Assembly (NCBI RefSeq): GCF_004014715.1
Contig: NZ_CP034835.1
Span: 3,038,001-3,102,000, forward strand
DNA: 64,000 bases
DNA from: Pseudoalteromonas sp. R3
Lineage (GTDB): Bacteria > Pseudomonadota > Gammaproteobacteria > Enterobacterales > Alteromonadaceae
Reading direction: 5' to 3'
The position numbers and the translations under genes are program-made. The notes under the pieces are model-generated. The model saw nothing but the letters and a program-made list of their open reading frames with translations, was not told the DNA's origin and did not search any database. Positions 38,508 through 48,180 of this stretch are shown here, piece after piece. Each line of letters starts with the position of its first letter. Within the stretch, counting starts at the first letter, position 1.

Positions 38508-40124
38508 CTATTTAATGATAAACTCAGTCAATGGTGGCACTGGCTCATCGTTTTCGTGGTCTCCAATCAGGTAAACCTTACCTTCTTTGACAACCAAGTC
38601 GCTGGGTATCGGCATATCTTCCGGTAACAAGTCGTAGACTGCCACCACCTCTGCGCTCAAGTTCAATTTGACCACTTTAGTGAATTGCTCCGAGAGCAGC
38701 CATAGTGCGCCATCAGCAAAGTATAGCCCCTGGGCGGTATATTCATTAATACTGCCTTCAGTCTCAGCTGCATAACTGAGCGGCTGACGTGATATCAGGT
38801 TGAACTGGTTGTCCAGCGTGAACAGCCAGTCCTGTTGCGACTCATCATCACTATCGGACACCAGGAAAAAAAGGTTGCTTTGCTCATCATACGCAATACC
38901 CGCAAACTCCAGCGGCTGCGCGTCGTTTCCTTGTAATGTGAGAGCATACTCCCGAGCCAGTTCATAACCTTGCCCCGTTTGTATAAAGTGTCCAACCAGC
39001 CCGTTGTCTGCCAGTACAAATAACCCATCAGCTGTACCGGTAACGGCTTCTGTGCAGCCTTGGCTGCAGTTTATTGAGGAAAATACCAGTTCACTGCGGC
39101 TCTGGATCTCCAGGCTTTCATTTAACGAGAAGACTTCGGCCTGATCGGTGACGATTTCCCAGCCGCCGCTCTGCCACTGCCATAAACCCGAAGGCTGTTT
39201 AATCCCCGCCGGGAGCGTAAAACGTTGCTGCACGACCAGGTTACCACTGTCTGCGATGGGGCCATCTCCCAATAACCTGTCTCTGTCGGCCAGTAAAAAC
39301 AGGTTGTTTTCCTGATCATTACTTGCCACCGCGATCCGACCATCCGGCATCAGCGTCAGATCGGTAAACTCGGTTTGATCAAAGCCACTCACCATCCAGG
39401 CATTTGCCGGGTTGATCTGCTCATCCACGACCTCAAACTGAAATACCACGGCCTGACCCTGCTCCGCCGCGAGCAGCCAGAGCTGCTCTTGAGCAAACGA
39501 GAGCCCCTGAATCGTCATATTATCTGACAAGGGATAGCGTAATAGCTGCTCTGTATCTGGAGTAAAGCGATATACCTGGTGCGTGTGCGCATCATAGCTC
39601 CAAATTTCGCGATTATTTTCGCTGTCGATCGCCAGTTCAGTCAGACTAACATCGCCCCCGAATCGCCAGTAGCGCGTTTCGTCATTGTTCAGGTTGCGCC
39701 TGTATAACTCGTTGCTACTTGCCACATACCATAATTCATGCTCAAACAGCTCAGTGGCCACGATACTATCCAGCGCACTCAATTGAATATCCAGAGAACG
39801 ATAAATCAGCGACTCCGTCGAGGCATCAATCAGGCCGACCTCAATCCCCTGCTGAAAGGTATGGATCTCGGGCCAGTTCACATCAATGCTGGTGAGGCTC
39901 GTCAGCGGCTGCGCACCACCGTCATACGTCAGGTACTGTGCAACCGGAAAGTCTTCGACTAATTGACGCTCTGCTGAAGGTGAGCTCAGCGCTATATCAT
40001 GTACAACTCGGCCAGTGTCTGGCACCTCACCTCCGCCGCCTGGCGGGTGAATTCTGTCATCATCACCACAGGCGCTCAGGTTCAGGGCAATACACACTGC
40101 CAAAAGTGATTGTAGGTATTTCAT
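38508..40124 (-). CDS. Lipoprotein with SdiA-regulated-like beta-propeller domain
   Basis: The start is ATG 40124 (MKYLQSLLAVCIALNLSAC) with AAGGACC upstream, giving 538 residues. A lipobox LSAC places the lipidated Cys at residue 19. Gly at +2 suggests outer-membrane sorting. A Gly/Pro-rich linker (HPPGGGG) follows. The rest has regular WD-like blades such as LWYVASSNELYR, LSFAQEQLWLLAAE and LADNGLVGHF. The final third (EFAGIAYDEQSNLFFLVSD) resembles the SdiA-regulated/YjiK family, judged from memory. Its substrate is unknown. Convergence with the copper-type receptor does not by itself link the functions. Confidence 0.65.
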   Translation of the reverse strand: MKYLQSLLAVCIALNLSACGDDDRIHPPGGGGEVPDTGRVVHDIALSSPSAERQLVEDFPVAQYLTYDGGAQPLTSLTSIDVNWPEIHTFQQGIEVGLIDASTESLIYRSLDIQLSALDSIVATELFEHELWYVASSNELYRRNLNNDETRYWRFGGDVSLTELAIDSENNREIWSYDAHTHQVYRFTPDTEQLLRYPLSDNMTIQGLSFAQEQLWLLAAEQGQAVVFQFEVVDEQINPANAWMVSGFDQTEFTDLTLMPDGRIAVASNDQENNLFLLADRDRLLGDGPIADSGNLVVQQRFTLPAGIKQPSGLWQWQSGGWEIVTDQAEVFSLNESLEIQSRSELVFSSINCSQGCTEAVTGTADGLFVLADNGLVGHFIQTGQGYELAREYALTLQGNDAQPLEFAGIAYDEQSNLFFLVSDSDDESQQDWLFTLDNQFNLISRQPLSYAAETEGSINEYTAQGLYFADGALWLLSEQFTKVVKLNLSAEVVAVYDLLPEDMPIPSDLVVKEGKVYLIGDHENDEPVPPLTEFIIK

Positions 40125-40301
40125 GTCATAGGTCCTTGTTGAGTGAAATCGCAATTACTGTAACGGTGTGAATGTCAACAAAGTGTCTATAGAGGCGCTG
40201 AGCCAGACCATCTAATCTGGTTTTTAGGCGGAGAAAGTATGCCCTAACTATCCAAACTCGTGCTGAGTGGCGCTGACTATCAGAGTGAAGGGATCAGCTG
40301 G

Positions 40302-40332
40302 AATAAAATAAGCCGACATTAAGCCGGCTTAT
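40302..40332 (-). terminator. Intrinsic terminator after mlaA
   Basis: On the minus strand an 8-bp stem (40308-40315 with 40325-40332) with a 9-nt loop is followed by TTTATTC. It starts 11 nt after the mlaA stop and would end the ccm-mlaA transcript. Confidence 0.7.
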
Positions 40333-40343
40333 CTCATTACTGT

Positions 40344-41075
40344 TTATAAGTTCTCGAGGAAGTCCTCATCGAACTCTTCTGGCTCCTCCTCAACGGGTGG
40401 ATTGCCATCGTGGAGTTCATAAAGCTGACGCTGGAAATAGACATCCTTAAGGAAGATATACGGGTCGAGCGACTCGTTAAGTAATTTTTCCTGCGACATC
40501 AGACTGGCTCTCGCTTCGACTGCACGCAGCGCAAATACCAGAATAGTTTGCGGTGTAGACAAAGCAATTTCTGGCAGCACAACATTATCGACGACGTCAC
40601 CCGTCAGGTTACGAGCCGTTGACGGGCCATAACCCGGGATCATCAGATAAGCGCCGTCACCAACTCCCCAAACACCCAGTGTCTGACCAAAGTCTTCATC
40701 TTTGTGTTCCAGGCCCAGCGTCTTGGCGACATCAAACAAGCCAAAAATACCCACGGTTGTGTTCACCAAAAAACGTGCAACATTGACACCTGCATCACCT
40801 GGTTTAGCTTGCAAGGCGGCGTTCACGGCATCTGTAGGTGCCGCCAGGTTAGTTGTGAAGTTTACAAGACTGCTGCGCACCGGTGCTGGTGTAATCGCAA
40901 TATACCCTTTCGCAGCGGGGCGCAAGATATAGGCGTCCAGAACATCCATATTAAAGTCATACAAGGGACGGTTGAGTGACTGCAACGGATCTCGGGGGTC
41001 TTGTTTTTCTTCGGGGACTTGCGCACACCCTGATAAAATTAGCGCCAAAGCGGCGCCAACGAGTTTCTTATACAT
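40344..41075 (-). CDS. mlaA: Phospholipid-binding lipoprotein MlaA (VacJ)
   Basis: Outer-membrane lipoprotein that removes misplaced phospholipids from the outer leaflet and passes them to the Mla pathway. The 243-residue protein has a lipobox LSGC with Cys17. It also has the family motifs DPLQSLNRPLYDFN, NFTTNLAAPTDAVNA, GLFDVAKTLGL, DEDFGQTLGVWGVG and YLMIPGYGPSTARN, and ends in an acidic tail (EEEPEEFDEDFLENL). It starts immediately after the ccmI stop, so it is the last gene of the ccm operon; that pairing with ccm is seen in related marine genera. Confidence 0.95.
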   Translation of the reverse strand: MYKKLVGAALALILSGCAQVPEEKQDPRDPLQSLNRPLYDFNMDVLDAYILRPAAKGYIAITPAPVRSSLVNFTTNLAAPTDAVNAALQAKPGDAGVNVARFLVNTTVGIFGLFDVAKTLGLEHKDEDFGQTLGVWGVGDGAYLMIPGYGPSTARNLTGDVVDNVVLPEIALSTPQTILVFALRAVEARASLMSQEKLLNESLDPYIFLKDVYFQRQLYELHDGNPPVEEEPEEFDEDFLENL

Positions 41076-42350
41076 TTAGCTTCCTGTGCTGGTTATAACA
41101 CGACTGATAGTAACCGCGACCTGCTGCACTTCTTGGGTTAAAGTGATGGTCTGAGTCACGCCTTCTAACTCACCAGGTTGCAGCGCCACGTTGCCATCCA
41201 CGGAAATACGTGCTGTTACAACCACTTCTTTAAACCCTGACAGCTTGAGGTTAGGCATCATCGCCATACTATCGTCCAAGTTGACACTCAATGGCAAGTT
41301 AAAATCTGTAAGTTTAGCGACTGCCAATGGCATAGGCGGACCTTCCGCCGCTTTGGCAAAGACAAACAAAGTTGCATTTGCAGGTATTTTATCAGCTAAC
41401 TCATCCGCAAGTGTCACTGTCACTTGCAGCCCATCATCAGGCATTGCTGGCTGTGAGGCTTGTGCTGAGCTCAACTTCTCGTTCAGCTCAGCAATACGTT
41501 GACGGATCATCGCGTAACGCGGGTCGTCCTGAGTCATGCTCGCCAGTAAAACTTCAAAGGCCGCTTTGGACTCTTTCCAGTCCTGGCGCTCATAGGCTAT
41601 CAGGGCCAATAAAGAAATCGCATCAATATTACGTGGCTCGCGCTTTAACACCTGAGACAGCATGCGGGCAGCACGGTTCATGGCATTTTCAGAACCTTCA
41701 ACCAGCAGCGCCTGAGCATAGCTGACCTTCACATTACTGTTGTCCGGTTGCATTGCCAGTGCTTTATCAAATGCCTGCATGGCCATTTCAAAATCGTTAA
41801 GTGACATAGCAACACGGCCCAGCAGCATCCAGGCAACTGCGTCGTCGCCACTGTTTGCCAGCTTAGTACGCAGCCCCAGCGCAAATGCCTGAAGCTCATT
41901 CGGACTGAGCGGCTCACCCGTTTGCATCACCGCACGTTGACCATACTCGGGCAACATATCAACCGCTTTGTACCAGTCAGCGATTTGTTTTTGGCTGCCC
42001 GTGAAAGAGTAAAAGACTGCACTGACTACCAGCAAGAACGTCACACCCGTCGCGGCAAGCACCAGGTTGTTACCCCGTGTATCCAGTGTACGCTCCGGTG
42101 ATAACTCGTTCAGCAACCGCCGCTTAAGTTCCAGTACAGATTCATCATGACTGCTCTTGTCAATACGTTGATTACCCAGCTCTTCTGCCAGCTCCTGTAA
42201 ACGCTGCTGATAGATGTCTATGCGCTCGGCATTGGCATCGTGGTCCACAGCGACCAGCTTGTCACGACGGAAAAACGGCATCACCACAAACAGGCCTGCC
42301 AGCACAGTCAGAAGCGCAAACATGCCCCACATTTGCATCATGTCATTCAT
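41076..42350 (-). CDS. ccmI: Cytochrome c maturation protein CcmI
   Basis: Membrane-anchored TPR protein that holds apocytochrome c for heme attachment. The 424-residue protein has two N-terminal membrane helices (MWGMFALLTVLAGLFVVMPFF and LVLAATGVTFLLVVSAVFYS). Between them is a basic leucine-zipper-like segment. TPR repeats such as AFDKALAMQPDNSNVKVSYAQALLVEG lie at about 160-290. A C-terminal periplasmic beta-domain (TLFVFAKAAEGPPMPLAV) follows. The ATG overlaps the ccmH stop by 4 nt. Confidence 0.92.
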   Translation of the reverse strand: MNDMMQMWGMFALLTVLAGLFVVMPFFRRDKLVAVDHDANAERIDIYQQRLQELAEELGNQRIDKSSHDESVLELKRRLLNELSPERTLDTRGNNLVLAATGVTFLLVVSAVFYSFTGSQKQIADWYKAVDMLPEYGQRAVMQTGEPLSPNELQAFALGLRTKLANSGDDAVAWMLLGRVAMSLNDFEMAMQAFDKALAMQPDNSNVKVSYAQALLVEGSENAMNRAARMLSQVLKREPRNIDAISLLALIAYERQDWKESKAAFEVLLASMTQDDPRYAMIRQRIAELNEKLSSAQASQPAMPDDGLQVTVTLADELADKIPANATLFVFAKAAEGPPMPLAVAKLTDFNLPLSVNLDDSMAMMPNLKLSGFKEVVVTARISVDGNVALQPGELEGVTQTITLTQEVQQVAVTISRVITSTGS

Positions 42351-42820
42351 GAAGTACGCTCCTTACGCTGGCTTTGTTTGATTAGTTCAGCCAGTTTTTG
42401 TTCATCTTCCGGGCTCCAGCTTTGCTTACGGGCGGCTTTTTTCTGTCTGAACACGATAAAGCCAAAACCTAACACCAGGATCACCACAGGCATCACCCAC
42501 AATACAATAGTGGCCGGGGTCACGGGCGGCTGGTAATGAACAAAGTAACCATAACGGTCGATCATAAAGTCGATAACTTCTTGCTTAGACTTGCCTTCCT
42601 GAACCATGTCCAACACGCGGTCGCGTAAGTCTTTAGCAACTACCGCATCAGAATCCGCAATGTTTTGGTTCTGACACTTAGGGCACCTTAGTTCCTGTAC
42701 CAGCTCTTTAAAGGTCTGCTCTCGTTCGGCATTTTTGAACTGGTATTTGTCTTCAACAGCATGGGTACTGAGCGACCACAGTCCTGCCAGTAATGCCAAT
42801 GCCAGCATTAGTTTTTTCAT
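42347..42820 (-). CDS. ccmH: Cytochrome c maturation protein CcmH
   Basis: Membrane-anchored thiol protein that reduces or presents apocytochrome c cysteines. The start ATG 42820 (MKKLMLALALLAGLWSLSTHA, a signal peptide) is chosen over upstream codons because it makes an ATGA overlap with ccmG and gives the usual 157 residues. The active motif is LRCPKCQNQNIADSDA (Cys46, Cys49), followed by a membrane helix (ATIVLWVMPVVILVLGFGFIV) and a short basic tail. Confidence 0.96.
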   Translation of the reverse strand: MKKLMLALALLAGLWSLSTHAVEDKYQFKNAEREQTFKELVQELRCPKCQNQNIADSDAVVAKDLRDRVLDMVQEGKSKQEVIDFMIDRYGYFVHYQPPVTPATIVLWVMPVVILVLGFGFIVFRQKKAARKQSWSPEDEQKLAELIKQSQRKERTS

Positions 42821-43389
42821 GGTTGCAACTCCTGAATTGCCGGAGCAAATTTGCTGCGCCACACGCGCGGATTAATGTCGCCGGTGTGGTGTAAAATGAT
42901 CTTACCGTTTTTATCTACCAGGAAAGTTTCCGGCGCGCCGGAAACCCCTAAATCCAGCGCCAGAGTGCGCTCAAGGTCGAGGATATTAAACTGATAAGGG
43001 TCACCTGCACGCGACAGCATTTGCTGTACGTCGGCGCGCAGGTAGTTAATATCAAACTGATCGCCAAAATCGGGATCATAGGCTTGCTCGTAGTATAAAC
43101 CGATGATCCGTACGCCCTGCTCACGCAGCTCGGTCAGATAACCCAGCTCCGCGATACAGGTCGGGCACCAGGTGCCCCACACGTTCAACAGGTATACCTC
43201 ACCCAACAGGTCCTGATCAGTCCAGCGCTTTTGTTCATCCATCAGATCGGGCAACTCGAACGCCGGCATAGTGTGACCCAGGCGGCCAGTTTGCAGCTCT
43301 CTGGGGTTACCGAACAATCCCTGATACAAGAACACACACAACAATACAAAGATCAGCAGTGGCACCAGGCCTAAAAACTTCTTGTTCAT
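42817..43389 (-). CDS. ccmG: Thiol:disulfide oxidoreductase CcmG (DsbE)
   Basis: Membrane-tethered periplasmic thioredoxin-like protein that keeps the heme-binding cysteines of apocytochromes c reduced. The 190-residue protein has an N-terminal membrane anchor (FLGLVPLLIFVLLCVFLY) and the redox motif NVWGTWCPTCIAEL (Cys75, Cys78). The CcmG-specific acidic loop and cis-Pro region GVSGAPETFLVD are also present. It overlaps ccmF by one base and ccmH by four. Confidence 0.97.
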   Translation of the reverse strand: MNKKFLGLVPLLIFVLLCVFLYQGLFGNPRELQTGRLGHTMPAFELPDLMDEQKRWTDQDLLGEVYLLNVWGTWCPTCIAELGYLTELREQGVRIIGLYYEQAYDPDFGDQFDINYLRADVQQMLSRAGDPYQFNILDLERTLALDLGVSGAPETFLVDKNGKIILHHTGDINPRVWRSKFAPAIQELQP

Positions 43390-45344
43390 TATGCGTGCTC
43401 CACAGAGGGTTGCTTACGGCGACGATAACGTTTATCGGCCAGAACTATAAAACCAGCCAGGGAGATCAGAATACCGCCTAGCCACATCCAGCGAACGTAA
43501 GGTTTATGGTAAATACGCAGTGACCAGGCACCATTGCCCATGGACTCGCCCAGCGCCAGGTAAAGGTCGCGGAAGAAACCATCATCAATTGCCGCTTCGG
43601 TCATAAATTGCATGCCCACATCGTACAAACGCTTTTCTGCATGTAACAAGGTTACATACTCGCCGTCCTTAAATACGGTGACTTCACCGGCATGACCACC
43701 GTAGTTAGGGCCGCGGATCTCATTCACGCCTTCAAAGCGATACTCATACTCGTTCAGCATGGCAGTTTCGCCTTTTGTCATCACCACGGAGCGTTCAACA
43801 GAATACGCTGAGGTCAGGGTCACACTGGCAATCACAAACGCGATACCCACATGGCCCAGCACCATCGCCCAGTAGCTCATACCCAGGCGTTTCAGACCCT
43901 GAGCTGTCCTCGGATGAACACTCACTTTTTCAACCAGATCAACCATAGTAGCGATACAGATCCATACCGCTAATCCGGTAGCCAGATAAGTCAGCGTACT
44001 GATGTCATCAAAGCTGGAGAACAGCCAGGTACTGGTGATCACGATAGTGGCGACAAAAATAGCGGCCCACTTTTTGGCCAGTGGTGGCAACTTATTTTGC
44101 TTCCAGCGCAACATAGGCGCTATACCCATCAAGATGGCAAAGGGCACAATCAGGATGGCAAACATTTGGTTAAAGAAAGGTACACCAATCGAGATGGAAC
44201 CCAGTCCAAGCTCTTTATGGATCATTGGCAACAGTGTGCCCAGCAATACAATCAGGGTTGCTACGACCAGGAAGATGTTATTCACCCACAGCCCGACTTC
44301 GCGGGAAACAAGCTTGTAGCGGCCTTCGCTGTAAACCTGGCTTACCCGCAATCCGTAAAGTGCCAGACTGCCGCCAACCACTAAGGCCAGGAAAGACAGA
44401 ATAAACAAACCACGATCGGGGTCGGTGGCAAACGCGTGTACCGATACAATGATGCCGGAACGAACAATAAACGTACCTAACAAACATAAACTAAATGCGG
44501 CGATAGCCAATAAAACAGTCCAGGATTTGAACACGCCGCGTTTCTCTGTAATAGCCAGAGAGTGCAGAAGTGCAGTTGCCACCAGCCAGGGCATCAAAGA
44601 GGCATTTTCAACCGGATCCCAGAACCACCAGCCACCCCAGCCTAGTTCAGAGTATGCCCACCAGCTACCTATGGTAATACCTAAGGTTAAAAAGCCCCAT
44701 GCCGCCATGGTCCAGGGACGCGACCACTTGGCCCAGGTGTTATCCAGTTTGCCAGTTAACAGTGCGGCAATTGCAAAAGAGAAGGACACTGACAAGCCCA
44801 CATACCCCATGTAGAGCAAAGGTGGGTGAATGATCATACCAGGATCTTGCAGCAGCGGGTTCAAATCGCGCCCTTCTACCGGGTAATAAGGCAGCAAACG
44901 CTCAAACGGGCTCGACATCCACAGGGTATAAAGCATAAAGCCTACGCCCAGGAATCCCAGCACGCCGAGTACACGTGCACGCAGCACCCAGGGCAGAGAT
45001 TTAGACATCATGGCAACTAATGCCGTCCAGCTTGCCTGCATCACCAACCACAACAGGATGGCGCCTTCATGGCCTCCCCAGGTCGACGTGACCTTGTAAT
45101 ACCAAGGCAGCGTACTGGAAGAGTGATGTGCAACGTAAGCAACGGTAAAGTCGTCGGCGAGTGTGATATAAATCAGTACACCAAAAGAGAACAGCACCAG
45201 CAGACACTGACCCACGGCCAGTGAAGGCGCTGTACGCATCAGGCGTAAGTTGCCGTTATAAGCGCCCCAGAGAGGAAAAATACACAACAGCAAGCTCAGG
45301 CCCATGGCCAGAACCAATGAAAAATAACCTATCTCAGGGATCAT
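43389..45344 (-). CDS. ccmF: Heme lyase CcmF
   Basis: Large inner-membrane protein that takes heme from holo-CcmE and attaches it to apocytochrome c. The 651-residue protein has many membrane helices and the tryptophan-rich motif GWGGWWFWDPVENASLMPW near residue 230. It also has GHEGAILLWLV and HPPLLYMGYVG, typical of the family. It lies directly between ccmE (1 nt gap) and ccmG. Confidence 0.97.
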   Translation of the reverse strand: MIPEIGYFSLVLAMGLSLLLCIFPLWGAYNGNLRLMRTAPSLAVGQCLLVLFSFGVLIYITLADDFTVAYVAHHSSSTLPWYYKVTSTWGGHEGAILLWLVMQASWTALVAMMSKSLPWVLRARVLGVLGFLGVGFMLYTLWMSSPFERLLPYYPVEGRDLNPLLQDPGMIIHPPLLYMGYVGLSVSFSFAIAALLTGKLDNTWAKWSRPWTMAAWGFLTLGITIGSWWAYSELGWGGWWFWDPVENASLMPWLVATALLHSLAITEKRGVFKSWTVLLAIAAFSLCLLGTFIVRSGIIVSVHAFATDPDRGLFILSFLALVVGGSLALYGLRVSQVYSEGRYKLVSREVGLWVNNIFLVVATLIVLLGTLLPMIHKELGLGSISIGVPFFNQMFAILIVPFAILMGIAPMLRWKQNKLPPLAKKWAAIFVATIVITSTWLFSSFDDISTLTYLATGLAVWICIATMVDLVEKVSVHPRTAQGLKRLGMSYWAMVLGHVGIAFVIASVTLTSAYSVERSVVMTKGETAMLNEYEYRFEGVNEIRGPNYGGHAGEVTVFKDGEYVTLLHAEKRLYDVGMQFMTEAAIDDGFFRDLYLALGESMGNGAWSLRIYHKPYVRWMWLGGILISLAGFIVLADKRYRRRKQPSVEHA

Positions 45345-45345
45345 A

Positions 45346-45825
45346 CTAGTTCTCGCTGTTTAAATTATATTTGGGTTTTTCGTGCTTGATCCCTTTCACG
45401 GCCTCAGCTATCTCGGCTGGCATATACTCTTCATCGTGTTTTGCCAGTACTTCAAATGCTTCAATGACATTAGGTTCAACCAGAGTGCCCTGCGCAACTA
45501 TGCCCTGACCCTCACGGAACAAGTCTGGCAAAATACCGTGGTACTTGATAGTGACCATAGGACCGGTATCAATGAGTTTAAAAGTCACATCCAGAGACGT
45601 TTCTTCCCGGTCCACACTGCCAGGTACAACCATGCCGCCGATGCGTAGCTTCTGACCAATATAAGGCAGCTCTTTTTCAGGGCCCTTACCTTCAATCAAC
45701 TCACTGGGCGTATAGAACAGATTGATGTTTTCTTGTAATGCATACAGGGTCAGACCGACCGCTGAGCCGATCCCAAATATCACGGCCAATACAGCAAATA
45801 AGCGCTTTTTACGTCTTGGGTTCAT
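45346..45825 (-). CDS. ccmE: Cytochrome c maturation heme chaperone CcmE
   Basis: Periplasmic, membrane-anchored OB-fold protein that binds heme covalently and hands it to CcmF. The 159-residue protein has one N-terminal helix ([22 protein letters not shown]) and the heme-binding motif [10 protein letters not shown] with His130 and Tyr134, at the same numbers as in E. coli. The ATG overlaps the ccmD stop by 4 nt. Confidence 0.97.
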   Translation of the reverse strand: MNPRRKKRLFAVLAVIFGIGSAVGLTLYALQENINLFYTPSELIEGKGPEKELPYIGQKLRIGGMVVPGSVDREETSLDVTFKLIDTGPMVTIKYHGILPDLFREGQGIVAQGTLVEPNVIEAFEVLAKHDEEYMPAEIAEAVKGIKHEKPKYNLNSEN

Positions 45826-46025
45826 GCTTTAGCCTCCTCTTGGGCCTGTTTGATACGTGCTTCGCGCTTCATTTGTGCATCGACTTCACGCTTAATACGC
45901 TTAGCATCGTTCAACGATGCCCATACCAAGCCCAGCAGGATAAAGGCACAGCTACCAAACGATAACCAGACATAAAAGGCATAACCGCCCATGTGAAAAA
46001 AGTCACTCAAAGATTCAAACTGCAT
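45822..46025 (-). CDS. ccmD: Heme exporter protein CcmD
   Basis: Small one-helix membrane protein that works with CcmABC to release holo-CcmE. The 67-residue protein has the family start [22 protein letters not shown], one membrane helix ([16 protein letters not shown]) and a basic tail. It lies 2 nt after ccmC and overlaps ccmE by 4 nt. Confidence 0.93.
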   Translation of the reverse strand: MQFESLSDFFHMGGYAFYVWLSFGSCAFILLGLVWASLNDAKRIKREVDAQMKREARIKQAQEEAKA

Positions 46026-46027
46026 AC

Positions 46028-46765
46028 TTAACCTCGACTAACCAGCTGGCGCACCCAGGGGCGGTGCTTCTCGACCTGAAGGATCTCGTTTTTAAGACGG
46101 ACCAGTGACAGCGCGCCAACAAAGGCGGCAAACCCTAAAATATTGATAAGCAACGGCCACAGCATAGACGAGTCGATGGCGGACGTATCAAATTTAGTGA
46201 TGGTTGAGCCCTGGTGCAGCGTATTCCACCACTCAACAGAGAAATGAATAATCGGCAGGTTGATCACCCCGACAATGGCCAGAATACAGGCTGCTCTACC
46301 ACCGGATTTTTTATCCTCAAAGGCGTGATACAAAGACAATACACCAAAGTACAAAAACAATAGGATCAGTTCAGAGGTCAGACGCGCATCCCACACCCAC
46401 CAGGCACCCCACATAGGTTTACCCCAGGCAGCGCCCGTGATAAGGGCAATGGCGGTCATCGCCGCGCCAACCGGCGCAATGGCAATCACGGCCAGTTCCG
46501 CATTACGAATTTGCCACACCAATGCAACGATAGCGGCAATGGCCATAGAAGAATAGGCACCCATGGATAAAATAGCCGAAGGCACATGGATAAAGATAAT
46601 GCGATAGCTGTCCTTTTGCTGATAATCTGCCGGGGCAAACGCCAGGCCCCAGACCCATCCTACGGCGATACAGACCGCCGTTACGGTAACAAAGTACGGA
46701 AGCAAGGTGTTACACAATTGGTAAGCACGCTCCGCTTTGGCATAGGGATGTAACCACTTCCACAT
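46028..46765 (-). CDS. ccmC: Heme exporter protein CcmC
   Basis: Six-helix inner-membrane protein that loads heme onto CcmE. The 245-residue protein has the tryptophan-rich motif GKPMWGAWWVWDARLTSELI (about residues 115-134), flanked by conserved histidines in IFIHVPSAI and NLPIIHFSVEWWNTLHQG. It lies 1 nt after ccmB. Confidence 0.97.
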   Translation of the reverse strand: MWKWLHPYAKAERAYQLCNTLLPYFVTVTAVCIAVGWVWGLAFAPADYQQKDSYRIIFIHVPSAILSMGAYSSMAIAAIVALVWQIRNAELAVIAIAPVGAAMTAIALITGAAWGKPMWGAWWVWDARLTSELILLFLYFGVLSLYHAFEDKKSGGRAACILAIVGVINLPIIHFSVEWWNTLHQGSTITKFDTSAIDSSMLWPLLINILGFAAFVGALSLVRLKNEILQVEKHRPWVRQLVSRG

Positions 46766-46766
46766 T

Positions 46767-47453
46767 TTAACTTACACTCACTCTTAAAGCTGACGATATG
46801 GCAATTGGCGCCGTGACGATGGCAACGGCCAGCATGGCACCAAGGATCGCAAGTTGTCCACCATAAGCGACCGACATACTGGCGGTATCAATGGCAGAGG
46901 TTGCGAAAATCAGAACCGGGATATACAAAGGCAAAACAAGCAGACTCATCAAAATACCGCCTTTTTGCAGACCCACGGTTAATGCGGCGCCTATGGCACC
47001 AATAAAACTTAATAACGGCGTTCCAATCAACAAAGTCAGAATGGTTGCGCCCAGAGCCTGGCTGTCGAGGTTCATCAACAGCGCGAATAACGGTGCCATC
47101 AGCACCATAGGCAATCCGGTGATGGTCCAGTGCGCGGCCACTTTGGCCAGCACAGACAAAGACATAGGATAGGGTGAAGCTATCATTTGCTCCAACGATC
47201 CGTCGGCATAATCATCGCGAAATAGCTTGTCCAAACCCAGCATGGTCGACAGCAGCGCGGCTACCCAAATGATACCTGCAGCCATGCGCCCCAGCAAGGC
47301 CGGTTCGGGTCCAATTGCCAACGGAAATAACGAAATGACTATCAGAAAAAACAGAAGTGGGTTTACGATTTCGGCGCGTTGGCGAAAAGCCAAAGTCACA
47401 TCTTTACGATAAACAGCGACAAATAAATGCCAGTAAGAATGCTCAACCTTCAT
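46767..47453 (-). CDS. ccmB: Heme exporter protein CcmB
   Basis: Membrane subunit of the CcmAB ABC complex, which drives release of holo-CcmE. The 228-residue protein has about six membrane helices and the motif LDKLFRDDYADGSLEQM, typical of CcmB. Its ATG overlaps the ccmA stop by one base. Confidence 0.96.
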   Translation of the reverse strand: MKVEHSYWHLFVAVYRKDVTLAFRQRAEIVNPLLFFLIVISLFPLAIGPEPALLGRMAAGIIWVAALLSTMLGLDKLFRDDYADGSLEQMIASPYPMSLSVLAKVAAHWTITGLPMVLMAPLFALLMNLDSQALGATILTLLIGTPLLSFIGAIGAALTVGLQKGGILMSLLVLPLYIPVLIFATSAIDTASMSVAYGGQLAILGAMLAVAIVTAPIAISSALRVSVS

Positions 47454-48076
47454 TAATGGCGGTACTCCAGAGCCAGGGTTTTCAGGGAGCTGAACTGAGT
47501 CGTCAGATCCTGGTGAGTAGTCAGTAAAATGGCGCCACCATTTGCCAGGTGCGATTCAAACTGCTGTTGCAGCAGCGCGACGCCTTTTTTATCGAGTGCA
47601 GTAAAGGGCTCGTCGAGGATCCACAGGCGGGCTTTATTCAACCATAGCCGCACCAGCGCGACCCGACGTTGCTGACCTGCGGAGAGGGTCCGAACGGGAA
47701 CATCTTCCAGCCCAACTAGGCCAAGCTGGCCTAGCAGCGTGTAGATTTCGTCTTCGTCTGCCCCGTAACCGTGAACCTGTAACCAGTACTGGACGTTTTC
47801 ATAGGCCGTCAGTTGTTGGTTTACACCGGTTTTGTGCCCGATAAACAGCAAAGACTCGGCGAAGGTATCGTAGTCCCGGCTAATGTCCTGGCCTTCAAAA
47901 CAGATCTGGCCTTCGTCGGCACGGGCAAAACCAGCGATAATACGTAATAAAGACGTTTTACCTGCACCATTTGGGCCTTCAACTTGCATGATCTGACCCG
48001 CCTGAAGCGAAAAACTCAATGACTCAAATAAACAGCGGTCCTGTTTTACACACGTGACGGACTTAATCTCTAGCAA
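47453..48076 (-). CDS. ccmA: Heme exporter ATP-binding protein CcmA
   Basis: ATPase subunit of the CcmAB complex. The frame is open to TTG 48160, but a start at TTG 48076 (MLEIKSVTCVKQDRCLF) is preferred. It gives the usual length of 207 residues and an N terminus aligned with the family, and AGAGAG lies 7 nt upstream. No ATG or GTG is available in this stretch. Walker A is GPNGAGKTSLL, the ABC signature is LSAGQQRR and Walker B is LWILDEP, followed by the H-loop His in LLTTHQD. It is the first gene of the ccm operon and is divergent from the FliK-like gene. Confidence 0.93.
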   Translation of the reverse strand: MLEIKSVTCVKQDRCLFESLSFSLQAGQIMQVEGPNGAGKTSLLRIIAGFARADEGQICFEGQDISRDYDTFAESLLFIGHKTGVNQQLTAYENVQYWLQVHGYGADEDEIYTLLGQLGLVGLEDVPVRTLSAGQQRRVALVRLWLNKARLWILDEPFTALDKKGVALLQQQFESHLANGGAILLTTHQDLTTQFSSLKTLALEYRH

Positions 48077-48180
48077 GGCGCGACTCTCTGACGCTAAAAA
48101 ATTGGGCGTTAGTCTATCATAATGGTAGGGTAATACGAATAATTGGATGCGACCGATCAACGAAAATTTGATTTAAAATA

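Noticed and set aside
48077..48160. Upstream extension of ccmA to TTG 48160
   Set aside because: It would add 28 residues with no counterpart in CcmA proteins as I know them, and TTG 48076 has the better-placed ribosome-binding site.
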